Source: Deltaproteobacteria bacterium
GTDB lineage: Bacteria; SAR324; JACQKK01
Length of the DNA: 64,000 nt
Assembly: GCA_029858505.1 (NCBI GenBank)
Contig: JAOUEW010000005.1
Location: forward strand, 1 to 64,000
Direction of reading: 5' to 3'
The notes beneath the pieces are model-generated. The model searched no databases. It was not told the DNA's origin and worked only from the letters and a program-made list of their open reading frames with translations. This document shows positions 1-8,996 of the stretch, piece after piece. The position numbers and the translations under genes are program-made. Numbering within the stretch: position 1 is the stretch's first letter; every line of letters begins with the position of its first letter.

Positions 1-255
1 CTCCCCTTCGTGGAGGGGAAATGAATCGAATCCGAAAAGTTATCGGTTTGCTTCCTTTTAGCCTTTTATTCCGAACGGATGATTTGATGAACCGGTGGCT
101 TCGAGCATTGTCCCTCTCCGACGGGGAAGGACAGGCGCCGAAGGCGCCAGGGAGGGGTGCTTTTGGGGATGATCTCGAATCCGAAAAGTTATCGGTTTGC
201 TTCCTTTTAGCCTTTTATTCCGAACGAATGATTTGATGAACCGACGGCTTCGAGT
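1..255. repeat. Dispersed intergenic repeat, truncated at window edge
   Basis: This stretch opens inside the recurring palindromic repeat of this genome (arm GGAGGGGAAAT) and continues with a block bounded by inverted CTCCGACGGGG-like and GGCGCC arms. It also contains its own direct duplication: an 80-bp segment at 26-105 recurs at 175-254 with only a few mismatches. The short ORFs called here on both strands are made of repeat sequence and are not credible genes. The element lies just downstream of leuD. Confidence 0.75.
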
Positions 256-274
256 CTTGAAACCTTTGCCCACA

Positions 275-886
275 TTAAACCCAGGGCCGGGTCCCCTCCA
301 TGGCCCGCTCAAAATCAGAAATTTCCTGGTCGTGGGTCAGGGTTAATCCAATGGCGTCTAGCCCGTGAAGCAGCTTGTGGCGGGGCTCCTCGGGAATCTC
401 AAACCCCACCGTCATCCCCGACGGAGAGGTAATGGTTTTGGCCTCCAGGTCCACCGCCAGCGCTTCCCCAGGGTTCCGCTCCAGTTCCGCAATCAACGCC
501 CGGGCGGCTTCGTTGCTCACCCGCGCGGGCAGCATTCCGTTCTGTAAAGCGTTGTTGTAGAAAATATCGGAAAAACTGGGGGCAATCACGCAGCGAATGC
601 CGAAGTCGTCCAGGGCCCAGGCGGCGTGCTCTCGGCTGGAGCCGCAGCCGAAGTTCTCCAGGGCCACCAGCACCTGGGCCTGCCGGAAGGGCGCTTGGTT
701 CAGCACGAAATCCGGGTTGGGGCGCTCCGGGTCGCCGTCCACATACCGCCAATCAAAAAACAGGTTCCGGCCAAACCCCGTGCGGTGAATGGCCTTCAGA
801 AACTGCTTGGGGATGATCTGGTCGGTGTCCACGTTGGCCCGGTTCAGCGGGGCCGCCACGGCTTTTAAAAGAGTGAAGGGTTTCAT
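275..886 (-). CDS. leuD: 3-isopropylmalate dehydratase small subunit
   Basis: LeuD pairs with LeuC to isomerise 2-isopropylmalate to 3-isopropylmalate in leucine synthesis in the cytoplasm. The protein starts MKPFTLLKAVAAPLNRANVD, carries the swivel-domain motif GCGSSREHAAWAL near residue 80, and is 203 aa, the normal family length. The ORF track begins 9 codons earlier, but the family N-terminus fits the ATG at 886. An XRE gene ends only 19 nt upstream, so the two are probably co-transcribed. Unusually, leuC lies 1.6 kb upstream with three unrelated genes between them. Confidence 0.96.
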   Translation of the reverse strand: MKPFTLLKAVAAPLNRANVDTDQIIPKQFLKAIHRTGFGRNLFFDWRYVDGDPERPNPDFVLNQAPFRQAQVLVALENFGCGSSREHAAWALDDFGIRCVIAPSFSDIFYNNALQNGMLPARVSNEAARALIAELERNPGEALAVDLEAKTITSPSGMTVGFEIPEEPRHKLLHGLDAIGLTLTHDQEISDFERAMEGTRPWV

Positions 887-905
887 GGAAGAACCTGATG
901 ACTCG

Positions 906-1181
906 TTAAGCAATTTTGATTTCGAGGCGTTTCCCCAGGGCGGAGGCTACCCGCTCCAGGGTGGAAAGCTTAATGTCTTCCGCGTGATTTTCAATTCGTG
1001 AAATGGCGGTCTTCTGGGTGTGAAGCCTGTGAGCTAGTTCTTCCTGGGTCAGCCCAGCGGATTCTCGCGCTTGGCGCAGCATTTCCCCCACCTTGAACTG
1101 CTCGTATCCCTCGTCATACCCCTCCGCAAATTTTCCATCCATCTTTTTTCTTTTCGCAACGTAATCTCTTAAATCACTCAT
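906..1181 (-). CDS. XRE-family regulator, HigA-like antitoxin type
   Basis: This is a 91-aa DNA-binding protein. Residues around 33-87 form a helix-turn-helix (LRQARESAGLTQEELAHRL followed by TAISRIE). The N-terminus with FAEGYDEGYEQF resembles antitoxins of the HigA/RelB-associated XRE group. I chose the ATG at 1181 because AGGAGGAAA precedes it, rather than the longer ORF start at 1205. No RelE/HigB-type toxin gene lies beside it, so it may be an orphan antitoxin or a local regulator. A 34-bp repeat containing a short inverted repeat sits 40 nt upstream and recurs upstream of the neighbouring phosphoribosyltransferase gene, so it could be its operator (inference). Confidence 0.8.
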   Translation of the reverse strand: MSDLRDYVAKRKKMDGKFAEGYDEGYEQFKVGEMLRQARESAGLTQEELAHRLHTQKTAISRIENHAEDIKLSTLERVASALGKRLEIKIA

Positions 1182-1221
1182 ATCGGTTTCCTCCTGGCCT
1201 GCCATTCTTTCATACCACCTA

Positions 1222-1255
1222 CGATCACATGGCCCCCATTTTGGGGCGCAGGTCA
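1222..1255 (-). repeat. 34-bp direct repeat, copy 1, upstream of XRE gene
   Basis: This matches 2448-2481 at 32 of 34 positions in the same orientation. On the minus strand it contains the inverted repeat GCCCC-aaaatg-GGGGC and lies 40 nt before the XRE start codon. It could be a duplicated promoter/operator or the boundary of an inserted module. Confidence 0.8.
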
Positions 1256-1257
1256 GT

Positions 1258-1818
1258 TCAGAAAAAGCTGGGCTGTGAAAAGGCGGGAGTCTTAACCGCT
1301 ACTGTGGATTCAGCCAGGGATTCTTTTTCAACTCTTTCTCTCAACTCAGCACCGCACATATTAAGAAAACTTATCCAATCGTTGCTGTTTTTAATGTCTT
1401 TGAATTCTTTTTTGGGAGCTACATATACAACCACTTTTTTATGATAGTTTATCAATCGTAACACATTCATAACAGTGCCGGTGCTTTCCTCGTCCCACAG
1501 CATAAGGCCCACCGAAGCCTCTTCAGCCATGGCGCGGTCTTTAATGGTATAGAAAGCAAACCCCTTCGGTTTTCCGAGAACAGGAATATTCCGTGTAGGC
1601 CATTGCCCCAAATTGTTTCGGCAAGTGTTTCCCGAGCAAAAGACTTCCACCAAATCATACTGTCGTTTACGAAAGTATTCCTGCACGGCTTTATCCGCGC
1701 CATTGGCATCTCCAACGATCACCGAAAGTTTTTTTTCGATGATGCCATCGAGTCGGGTGGTAACGTCGGCACTCAAGCGGCTAATTTTCCTGGACCCGCC
1801 AATAAAAACCTTTTTCAT
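1258..1818 (-). CDS. SLOG-type Rossmann-fold nucleotide-binding protein
   Basis: This 186-aa cytoplasmic protein opens with the strand-loop VFIGGSRKISRL and has a GDANGADKAVQEYF element near residue 37. Together these resemble DprA/LOG-like (SLOG superfamily) nucleotide-binding folds, many of which sense or process nucleotide ligands. The rest has no motif I can assign. Its ATG overlaps the stop of the upstream phosphoribosyltransferase (ATGA), so the pair is translationally coupled. Base composition is clearly more AT-rich than leuC and leuD around it, which suggests transfer. The substrate is unknown. Confidence 0.7.
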   Translation of the reverse strand: MKKVFIGGSRKISRLSADVTTRLDGIIEKKLSVIVGDANGADKAVQEYFRKRQYDLVEVFCSGNTCRNNLGQWPTRNIPVLGKPKGFAFYTIKDRAMAEEASVGLMLWDEESTGTVMNVLRLINYHKKVVVYVAPKKEFKDIKNSNDWISFLNMCGAELRERVEKESLAESTVAVKTPAFSQPSFF

Positions 1819-2406
1819 CGGTTGCTCCTTGTTTTTGTGATCGTCAAGGCATAAACATCTTTAGCTAAACCGACTTCATATAACGCTTTGGTAATGGTTG
1901 TTATCGTAGCTCCCGACCTAAAAAGATCATCAAAGAGAAGTATGGATTTCTCTCTTGTAAAAATGGGGTCACACGTAAAAACGCCTTCCAACGCTTTTGT
2001 CCTGTCACTGTAAGCGTAAATATTTTTCAGTTCTGGGGTCTTCTTGTTTTTTTTAACCAAGTTAGGCTCATATTTTAAACCCAACTTTTTTGAAATCTCC
2101 TCAGCCAAAACAGAAACAGGCTGTAAAGCACGTGTTCTGGATGAGGGAACCCCTATTAAAACATCAACATTTTTATACCATTGTAAAATAAAGTCACAGA
2201 CAACCTGAGCTAAAGGTTCTATTGTTGAGCGATCAGATTTGGATTTCAGATTATAAAGAAGAGCACCTATTTCAGTGTATTCGGTATCATATTGTGGATG
2301 TCCGAATTCATCATCTCCCAGATAAGTGCTTTTAACCGTGTGTAAATCAAGCGCATACCCCTCTTTCCAGGGGGCCGTCCAGTTTGATCGGGTTTATTTT
2401 TAGCAT
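1815..2406 (-). CDS. Phosphoribosyltransferase, frameshifted near its N-terminus
   Basis: The ORF track shows only the last 97 codons from a TTG, but the frame is open back to about 2393 and encodes WKEGYALDLHT, then DVLIGVPSSRTRALQPVSVL, then the PRPP-binding loop LLFDDLFRSGATITT. This is a ComF-like type I phosphoribosyltransferase. No start codon exists in that frame upstream. The only good start, an ATG at 2406 with GGAGG before it, encodes MLKINPIKLDGP and enters the conserved frame only if one base of the C5 run (2370-2374) is skipped. Either the gene carries a 1-nt insertion, or it uses +1 frameshifting, or the run is miscalled. It overlaps the SLOG gene by ATGA and is AT-rich like it. 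Confidence 0.72.
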
Positions 2407-2447
2407 TGTAACCTCCGCATTCCTCTGTCCCTATTCTCAACCCTCTT

Positions 2448-2481
2448 CGATCACATAGCCCCCATTTTGGGGCGCGGGTCA
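2448..2481 (-). repeat. 34-bp direct repeat, copy 2, upstream of phosphoribosyltransferase
   Basis: This is the second copy of the 1222-1255 repeat, located between the leuC stop and the phosphoribosyltransferase start, 41 nt from that ATG. A TTGACC hexamer at its upstream edge could be a -35 element, with the GCCCC/GGGGC inverted repeat lying in the spacer. This would suit an operator, although a weak leuC terminator hairpin is also possible. Confidence 0.8.
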
Positions 2482-2517
2482 AGGCTTCCCCCCCCCTTGA
2501 ACCTCTTTTTTCTCAAC

Positions 2518-3927
2518 CTACAACTTCCCCGGTTCGATTTCTCTCACGTCTATGAATTTGCCAGCCACGGCGGCGGCGGCGGCCATGGCGGGGCTGACCA
2601 GATGGGTGCGCCCCCCCCGGCCCTGCCGGCCCTCGAAGTTGCGGTTGCTGGTGGAGGCGCAGCGTTCGCCCGGAGCCAAAATGTCTGGGTTCATGCCCAG
2701 GCACATGGAGCACCCCGGCTGGCGCCACTCGGCCCCGGCCTGCCGGAAGATTTTATCCAGCCCTTCCCGTTCCGCGGCCAGCTTCACCCGCCCCGAGCCC
2801 GGCACCACCATCATCCGCACGCCCTGGGCCACCCGTTTGCCTTTCAGGTAAGCCGCCGCCGCCCGCAGGTCTTCCAGCCGCCCGTTGGTGCAGCTGCCGA
2901 TGAACACCCGGTCTACCGCCAGCCCCGCCAGGGGCGTGCCAGCGGCCAGGCCCATGTAGGTCAGGGCGGCTTCCATGTCCCGCCGGGAGGGTTCGTCTGG
3001 GGCGTCGGCGGGGTTGGGCACCCGGCCGTCAATTCCGCAGACTTGGCCGGGGTTGGTGCCCCAGGTCAACTGAGGGGCCAGCCCGTTCACATCCAGGGTC
3101 ACGGTTTGGTCGAACACCGCCCCGGCGTCGCTGGGCAGGGTCTTCCACCAAGCCAGGGCCTCCGCCCAATGTTCCCCCTGGGGGGCGTAGGGCAGCCCCT
3201 GAATGTAATCGAAGGTGGTCTGGTCGGGGGCCACCATACCGGCCCGGGCCCCGCCCTCGATGGACAAATTGCACAGGGTCATGCGGCCCTCCATGGAAAG
3301 CCCCCGCACCGCCTCGCCGGTGTATTCCACCACGTATCCCGTGCCGCCGCTCACCCCCATCTTCCCAATCAGCGCCAGGGCCATGTCTTTGGCAAACAGC
3401 CCCGGCCCCAGCCGCCCGGTGAAGCGGGCCTCCATGGTTTTGGGGCGGCTTTGGGGCAGGGTCTGGGTGGCCAGCACATGCTCCACCTCTGACGTGCCAA
3501 TGCCAAAGGCCAAGGCCCCCAGGGCACCATGGGTAGAAGTGTGGCTGTCTCCGCACACAATGGTCATGCCCGGTAGGGAAATGCCCTGCTCGGGGGCCGC
3601 CACGTGCACAATGCCGTTGTTGGGGTCGTTCATCTTGAACAAAGAAATGCCCCAGGTTTTGCAATTTTCCTCCAGGGTGGCCACCTGCTTGGCCGACAAG
3701 GGGTCGGCAATGGGGCGCTCCTGGTGCTCCGTGGGAATGTTGTGGTCCACCACCCCAAAGGTGCGCTCCGGGCGGCGCACCGCCCGCCCGGCCCGGGCAA
3801 TGCCCTCGAAGGCCTGGGGAGAGGTGACTTCGTGGATCAGGTGGCGGTCAATGTACAGCAGGGTTTGGCCGCCTTCGCTTCCCACCGCGTGGGCCTCCCA
3901 GATTTTTTCGAACAGGGTCTTGGGCAT
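2518..3927 (-). CDS. leuC: 3-isopropylmalate dehydratase large subunit
   Basis: LeuC is the [4Fe-4S] aconitase-family catalytic subunit of isopropylmalate isomerase. The 469-aa length matches the family. The N-terminus [13 protein letters not shown], the [15 protein letters not shown] segment, and the cluster cysteines in FIGSCTNGR (about residue 345) and [12 protein letters not shown] (about residue 410) are all present. It is normally followed directly by leuD, but here a three-gene insert intervenes. A 341-aa ORF on the opposite strand is a GC-rich shadow. Confidence 0.97.
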   Translation of the reverse strand: MPKTLFEKIWEAHAVGSEGGQTLLYIDRHLIHEVTSPQAFEGIARAGRAVRRPERTFGVVDHNIPTEHQERPIADPLSAKQVATLEENCKTWGISLFKMNDPNNGIVHVAAPEQGISLPGMTIVCGDSHTSTHGALGALAFGIGTSEVEHVLATQTLPQSRPKTMEARFTGRLGPGLFAKDMALALIGKMGVSGGTGYVVEYTGEAVRGLSMEGRMTLCNLSIEGGARAGMVAPDQTTFDYIQGLPYAPQGEHWAEALAWWKTLPSDAGAVFDQTVTLDVNGLAPQLTWGTNPGQVCGIDGRVPNPADAPDEPSRRDMEAALTYMGLAAGTPLAGLAVDRVFIGSCTNGRLEDLRAAAAYLKGKRVAQGVRMMVVPGSGRVKLAAEREGLDKIFRQAGAEWRQPGCSMCLGMNPDILAPGERCASTSNRNFEGRQGRGGRTHLVSPAMAAAAAVAGKFIDVREIEPGKL

Positions 3928-4124
3928 GGGTTTATTTTTTCAATAGAGAAAGAAGATGATTTTATTGGGGGCAAAGCCCCCCATTCCCCCTTTTCACGGC
4001 AAAACCCCGGGTTATGCAATTATGCAGAAATCTCGTTCTGAGTTTAATTCTACCATTTGAATTGGGTTATAGCTGTTTCATCCGGCAGGGTCTAGCCAGA
4101 ATCCCCCGCCATTCCAGCCCCCCC

Positions 4125-6647
4125 CTACTCCTCCCGTAACACTGGCAACGGTTTCTTGAACAGAATATCCACGCTGACGGCCAAGCCCACCAGCACGGTG
4201 GCCGCCAGGGCGGCGGCCCAACCCGCCAGCAGGGGCAGCAGACTAAAGGAAGACTTCCCCTGAAACCCATAGGTCACCAGGGCCCAGGCCAACATGCCAG
4301 AGGCCAAGGCCCCCACCCCGCCAGCCACGGCCCCCAGCACGGCGTACTCCGCCGCCAGCACACCTGCCACCCGGCGGGGGGCGGCCCCCAGGGTTTTGAG
4401 CAGAGCGGTCTCCCGCAGGCGTTGAAAGCGGGTGGAGGACAGTGCCCCCACCAGAATCACCACCGCCACGGCCATGGTAAAGGCCGCCATGAACTGGATG
4501 GCCAGGGCGATGCGGTCCATCACCCGCACCACGGTGTCAATCACCGACTGGCCGTCCAGGCTGGTGACCGACGGCAGACCAGCGGCCACGGCTTCTTGCA
4601 CCCGAACCCGGTCTTCCGGGGTTTCCACCCGCATGGAGGAAATAAACTGCTGGGGGGCGTCCTCCAGCAGGCCGGGCAGATAGACCATGGTAAAGTTGAC
4701 GCGCTGGCTGTTCCAGTCGGGCCGGCGGATGCTGGTGATGACGGCCGACACGGGCATGCCCTGAATATCCATGGAGAGGGTATCGCCCACCCCCAGACCG
4801 GTGGCCTTGGCCCACCATTCGGCCACAGACACCTGGGGCCCAGACACCCTGCCGGGGAAGCTCCCGTCCAGGATTTCCTCCCCCGGTTCCAGGTGGTCCC
4901 GATAGGTCACCCGGTACTCAAACCCCAGCACGTTTTTTTTCTCCTCATCGGTCACTTGGTCCAGCCGCACCCGCTGGCCGTTCAGGGCGTGAATTCTGCC
5001 CTGAATCACCGGCACCAAGTCGGGGGGGGCAAACCCCGTGGAGCGAATGGCCCCCTGGAACACCGCCCGGTCCTGGGGCTGAATGTTCACGAAGAACAGG
5101 TTGGGGGTGGCCGCCCCACCCCCTGACTGAATCTGCCGGTACAGGTCTCCCCGCACCAAAAACACCGCCACCGCCAGCACCACCCCCATGCCCAGGCTCA
5201 CCACCACGGTGAGGGTTTGGTTGCCGGGGCGGTGCAAAGCCGCCAGCCCCTGGCGCAGCACAAACGACCGGGGCCGGGGGGCTTTGCCCAACCCAGCCAC
5301 CACCCCCCAGGCGGCGGCGTATAGGGCCGCCACGCTGCCCGTCAATCCGGCAAAAAAGATGGCGCCGATCTTAAAATTGTCGGCCTCCCACAACGACAGC
5401 CCCGCCAGCAGGGGCAGCATTCCAGCGGCAGTCAACAGCGCCCGCCGCCGCCGCACACCGGGGGGCAGGGGTTCTTCCACCTGGCGGCGGAACACCCGGG
5501 CCGGGGGGACTTCCCGGGCCTCTAGGATGGGGGGCAGGGCAAAGGCCGCGGTGATGAGCAGCCCCAGGGCCATCCCCTCCAGGGCGGCCCAGGGCGAAAA
5601 GGAAAACACCAACCCCTCGGGCAGAAAACCCGCCAGCAGCCCCGGCAGCCAGCCGTGCAGGGCCGCCCCCAGCACCACCCCCGCCCCAGACCCAGCCAGC
5701 CCCAGCAGCAGCGCCTGAGAAAGATACACCGCCAGCACCAAGCGGCTCCCGGCCCCCAGGCACTTCAGGGTGGCAATGGAATCTAGCTTGCGCCGCAGAA
5801 ACACCCGAATGCTGACCGACACCCCCACCGCCGCCAGCACCAGGGCCACCAGCCCCAGCAAATTCAAGAAGCGGGTCAAATGCTCCATGAAGCGGGTGAC
5901 CTGGGGGTTGGCGTTGTCGGCCCCCCGCACATCGGCGTAGCGGTCGGGCAGGCTGTCTTTCAGGTCCCTGGCCTCCTGGGCCGAATCGCTGCCGGGGGGC
6001 AGCCGCACCAGGGCCCGGTGGGTCACCAACCCCTGATGAGAAATCAACCCGGTGGCTTCTCCCGCCTGCGCCCCCAGCAGCACCCGGGGCATCATGGCAA
6101 ACATTTGAATGCTGTCTGGCTCCCGCACCAGCACGTCCGAGATCACCAGCCGGGCCCGGCCCAGCCGAATGCGGTCGCCCACCTTGAGTTTCAGGCGCAG
6201 CAGCAGTGACTCTTGCACCAGGGCCTGCCCCGGCCCCATCAACTGGGCCAGGGGCCGCCCGCTAAGGGTTTTCACCTGCCCGTAAAACGGGTAGCCCGCC
6301 CCCACGGCCCGCACCTGCACCGCCTGGGGCTGACCCGTTTTGGGCCCCTGATCCGCCACCGCGTTCGATAAAAACTCACGGGAGATCACCACCTGGGCCC
6401 CCCGGCTTTTCAACCGTTCCAGGGCATCCAGCTCCCCTTGAATAAAGGGGCGGGCGCTCACCAGGGCCACGTCCGCCGCCATCAGCGAGCGAGACTCGGC
6501 CCGCATTTGCTGGCGCAAGGAATGGCTGAAGGACTTCACCGCCACCAGCCCCCCCACCCCCAAAGCCAGGGCCAGGGCGAACAACAACATCCGGCGCCCT
6601 TCGGCCCGGGCGTCTCGCCACGCCATGGAAAGCACAAACCAAAACAT
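4125..6647 (-). CDS. FtsX-family ABC transporter permease (YbbP-like)
   Basis: This 840-aa inner-membrane permease has the two-FtsX-domain architecture of YbbP. It has a TM segment near residues 20-40 (LLFALALALGVGGLVAVKSF), a large periplasmic MacB/PCD-like domain, a first FtsX core around 260-385, a central group of TM segments, a second periplasmic region, and a C-terminal FtsX core ending near residue 830 (RETALLKTLGAAPRRVAGVL). The ATPase gene lies upstream on the same strand, separated by a repeat element. Relatives act in lipid or lipoprotein-related efflux; the substrate here is not evident. Confidence 0.88.
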   Translation of the reverse strand: MFWFVLSMAWRDARAEGRRMLLFALALALGVGGLVAVKSFSHSLRQQMRAESRSLMAADVALVSARPFIQGELDALERLKSRGAQVVISREFLSNAVADQGPKTGQPQAVQVRAVGAGYPFYGQVKTLSGRPLAQLMGPGQALVQESLLLRLKLKVGDRIRLGRARLVISDVLVREPDSIQMFAMMPRVLLGAQAGEATGLISHQGLVTHRALVRLPPGSDSAQEARDLKDSLPDRYADVRGADNANPQVTRFMEHLTRFLNLLGLVALVLAAVGVSVSIRVFLRRKLDSIATLKCLGAGSRLVLAVYLSQALLLGLAGSGAGVVLGAALHGWLPGLLAGFLPEGLVFSFSPWAALEGMALGLLITAAFALPPILEAREVPPARVFRRQVEEPLPPGVRRRRALLTAAGMLPLLAGLSLWEADNFKIGAIFFAGLTGSVAALYAAAWGVVAGLGKAPRPRSFVLRQGLAALHRPGNQTLTVVVSLGMGVVLAVAVFLVRGDLYRQIQSGGGAATPNLFFVNIQPQDRAVFQGAIRSTGFAPPDLVPVIQGRIHALNGQRVRLDQVTDEEKKNVLGFEYRVTYRDHLEPGEEILDGSFPGRVSGPQVSVAEWWAKATGLGVGDTLSMDIQGMPVSAVITSIRRPDWNSQRVNFTMVYLPGLLEDAPQQFISSMRVETPEDRVRVQEAVAAGLPSVTSLDGQSVIDTVVRVMDRIALAIQFMAAFTMAVAVVILVGALSSTRFQRLRETALLKTLGAAPRRVAGVLAAEYAVLGAVAGGVGALASGMLAWALVTYGFQGKSSFSLLPLLAGWAAALAATVLVGLAVSVDILFKKPLPVLREE

Positions 6648-6785
6648 GAAACCTCACTTGAAATAACACCGAGAACGTATCCTATACTCGCATCCGACGG
6701 GTGATGTGATGGCTTCCTTCCAGTCTCCTCCTCCGAACGGTTAAACAGAATAGCCGATGGCTTCGGGTCTTGTCCCTTCCGTAAA

Positions 6786-7010
6786 GCACCCCTCCCCTGC
6801 CCTTCGGGCATCCCCTCCCCTGCCCTTCGGGCATCCCCTCCCCTTCGTGGAGGGGAAATAAATCGAAGCCGAAAAGGTGGGTGCTTGTTTCCGTCCGGCT
6901 TCATTCATTGAACAGATTCTATTCTCCACCCTTCGGCCTAAGCCGTATTGCCCCTCTCCGAGGGGGAGGGACAGGCGGCGCATGCCGCCAGGGAGGGGTG
7001 CTGTTGGGCG
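6786..7010. repeat. Dispersed palindromic repeat between ABC genes
   Basis: Two tandem copies of a CCCCTCCCCTGCCCTTCGGG unit are followed by the TTCGTGGAGGGGAAAT arm, a TCATTCATTGAACAGATTC block and a GGCGGC/GCCGCC hairpin. The same modules occur at 42.9-43.4 kb and other loci. It occupies most of the 377-bp gap separating the permease and ATPase genes of one transporter. Confidence 0.8.
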
Positions 7011-7024
7011 GCACAGCCCCTGCT

Positions 7025-7765
7025 TCATCCGCTTTTCTTTTTCGTGGGGCTGCTCTTGGGTTTCTTTGCCTTGCTGCCTGCCCCGGTTTTCTTGCCGTTC
7101 AGGTCATCGCCCACCACCCGGCCGTCTTTCAGGCGGATCACCCGCTGGGCGGCCCGGGCAATGTCTGGGTCGTGGGTCACCACCACCACCGTCACCCCCC
7201 GCTCCCGGTGAAAGCGGGTCAGCAGTTCCATCACCACCGCCCCGTTGGCGCTGTCGAGGTTGCCGGTGGGTTCATCGGCCAGAATCACCGGCGGCCGGCA
7301 GGCAAAGGCCCTGGCCACCGCCACCCGCTGCTGCTCTCCCCCAGAAAGCTGGGCGGGGTAGTGCCCCGCCCTGGGGGCCAGACCCACCGCCTTAAGCAGC
7401 CCCTCGGCCTGGGGGCCAGCCCCTGGGTCGTTCTGAATTTCCAGGGGCACCCGCACGTTTTCCAGGGCGGTTAGGCTGGGCAGCAAATGAAACGTTTGAA
7501 AGATGAACCCCAGGGTCTTCCCCCGAAAGCGGGCCAGGGCGTCTTCGTCCATTAGGGTAATGTCTTGCCGGTGGATGGAGATCGTTCCGCCGCTGGGACG
7601 GTCCAGCCCCGCCATCAACCCCAACAGGGTAGATTTGCCCGACCCGCTGGGGCCCATCACCGCCACAAACTGACCCGAAGGAATAGACAAACTGAGCGGG
7701 TGCAGAATAGGCAGAGGGCGGCCCCCGCTGGCCACCACCTTGGATACCTGATGCAAATGGATCAT
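7025..7765 (-). CDS. ABC transporter ATP-binding protein (YbbA/LolD type)
   Basis: This 246-aa ATPase should energise the FtsX-type permease downstream. It has Walker [10 protein letters not shown] at about 38-46, signature LSGGEQQRV, Walker [13 protein letters not shown] and an H-loop VVTHD. The ORF track extends 54 codons further upstream, but [11 protein letters not shown] is the natural family start. The C-terminus carries an unusual Lys/Ser/Pro-rich tail after the nucleotide-binding domain. The spacing to the permease is long because of an inserted repeat. Confidence 0.92.
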   Translation of the reverse strand: MIHLHQVSKVVASGGRPLPILHPLSLSIPSGQFVAVMGPSGSGKSTLLGLMAGLDRPSGGTISIHRQDITLMDEDALARFRGKTLGFIFQTFHLLPSLTALENVRVPLEIQNDPGAGPQAEGLLKAVGLAPRAGHYPAQLSGGEQQRVAVARAFACRPPVILADEPTGNLDSANGAVVMELLTRFHRERGVTVVVVTHDPDIARAAQRVIRLKDGRVVGDDLNGKKTGAGSKAKKPKSSPTKKKSG

Positions 7766-7937
7766 AGGAAATGCCAGAAAGAAGAGAATGGAGTGAACAG
7801 AAAGAGCGCGAGAAAATAGAGCGATGTTCACAAAGTAGAGTGGGTCATAAAGGGTTCTGTCCATTCTACCCGGCTTACAGAACCAGGGGCAATGCGGGCG
7901 CTGAGCAACATCCTCCACGGCCTCCATAATCTTCGCG

Positions 7938-8996
7938 TCACGGCTCTTCGGCCAGACGGGCCAGCATCTCCTCCCGGCCCGACACCCCCAGCTTGGCGTA
8001 AATGCGCTGGGTATAAGACTTCACCGTAAGCCTCTCCACGTTCATCCGCTGGGCCACCTGCCCCCAGTCTAACCCCTGGGCGGCCAACAGGCACACCGCC
8101 TGCTCACCCGGCGACAGGCTGGTGACGGCCACCCGCCGGGCAAACCACACCCCCTGGGGAATTTGAGAACGCAGGTGAATGCCCAGCAACGGCAGGCCAG
8201 AGGGGTCCGTTCCGCTGAGCGTATCAATGGCCGCCGTGAAGCGACCGTGGTGATTTTGATGGACCAAGCGGCCGTGGTGCCTGGGAGAAGACATCACCCG
8301 CTGGCTGGCATCGAAAAAAAACTTTCGCCGGGCGGGGGGCTGCTTATAGAACGTTCCCCCAAAATGGGTAGAAAACATCCGCCCCAGGGCCTCGTCTGCC
8401 GCTTGGCTGGAATACAATTGATTCCCCCCCGTCGTCGCCACCAATACGCCGCCATCCAGGTCCTCTCGCCAAATGTTTTCCTCCACCCCAGGCTCCGCCA
8501 ACATGTTCGCCAGGGGGGAAGCCATAGCCAGCACCGTTTTCTCCTCTTTGGGGCCAAAGGCCCGGCCCCGCTGACGATAAAACATCAGCACCCCCCCCAG
8601 CCGCCCCGACCAGGGCAGAGCCGCCGCCAACAAATGGCGGCCCCCATTGGGCTCGAACACCTCTCGATATAAGGCCGAGCGGTAAAACGTAGAGCCGTAG
8701 GCCTCGGTGATGTTCACCACCGGCGTGGCCCCCAGCAGGGTGGCCAACTGCATGCCCCCAAAGGCTTCCCGCTCTTTTTGCAAGTGGAACTCCCGCAGAT
8801 ACAACCCCCAGGCTTCGGGCTGAAACGGCTGCAAAAAATAGGCGGCCTCCACCTGCTCTCGGCCATCCAGCAGGGTGATGGACACCTGTTCGGCCCCCAA
8901 GATTTCCCCCAGCATGGGCAGCAACATTCCTATGCGCTGGGCACGAGAAAGAGACAAAATGGCCGCCAAGCCAAACAGGGCGGGCATTCGCGCCAT
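7938..8996 (-). CDS. LuxR-type transcriptional regulator
   Basis: This 352-aa cytoplasmic protein has a C-terminal GerE/LuxR helix-turn-helix of about 60 residues (LSPGEQAVCLLAAQGLDW, RLTVKSYTQRIYAKLGVSGR). The first 270 residues look like a GAF- or PAS-type sensory domain, but no ligand motif is recognisable and no receiver aspartate is seen. A GTG at 9023 is possible. The ATG at 8996 is preferred because AGGGAG lies 9 nt upstream. It sits immediately upstream of the ABC ATPase on the same strand, so it might control the transporter (inference). Confidence 0.85.
   Translation of the reverse strand: MARMPALFGLAAILSLSRAQRIGMLLPMLGEILGAEQVSITLLDGREQVEAAYFLQPFQPEAWGLYLREFHLQKEREAFGGMQLATLLGATPVVNITEAYGSTFYRSALYREVFEPNGGRHLLAAALPWSGRLGGVLMFYRQRGRAFGPKEEKTVLAMASPLANMLAEPGVEENIWREDLDGGVLVATTGGNQLYSSQAADEALGRMFSTHFGGTFYKQPPARRKFFFDASQRVMSSPRHHGRLVHQNHHGRFTAAIDTLSGTDPSGLPLLGIHLRSQIPQGVWFARRVAVTSLSPGEQAVCLLAAQGLDWGQVAQRMNVERLTVKSYTQRIYAKLGVSGREEMLARLAEEP

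Noticed and set aside
2467-3492. 341-aa ORF opposite leuC
   Set aside because: Low-complexity composition (GGGHGG, HHHHPH); antisense shadow of leuC.
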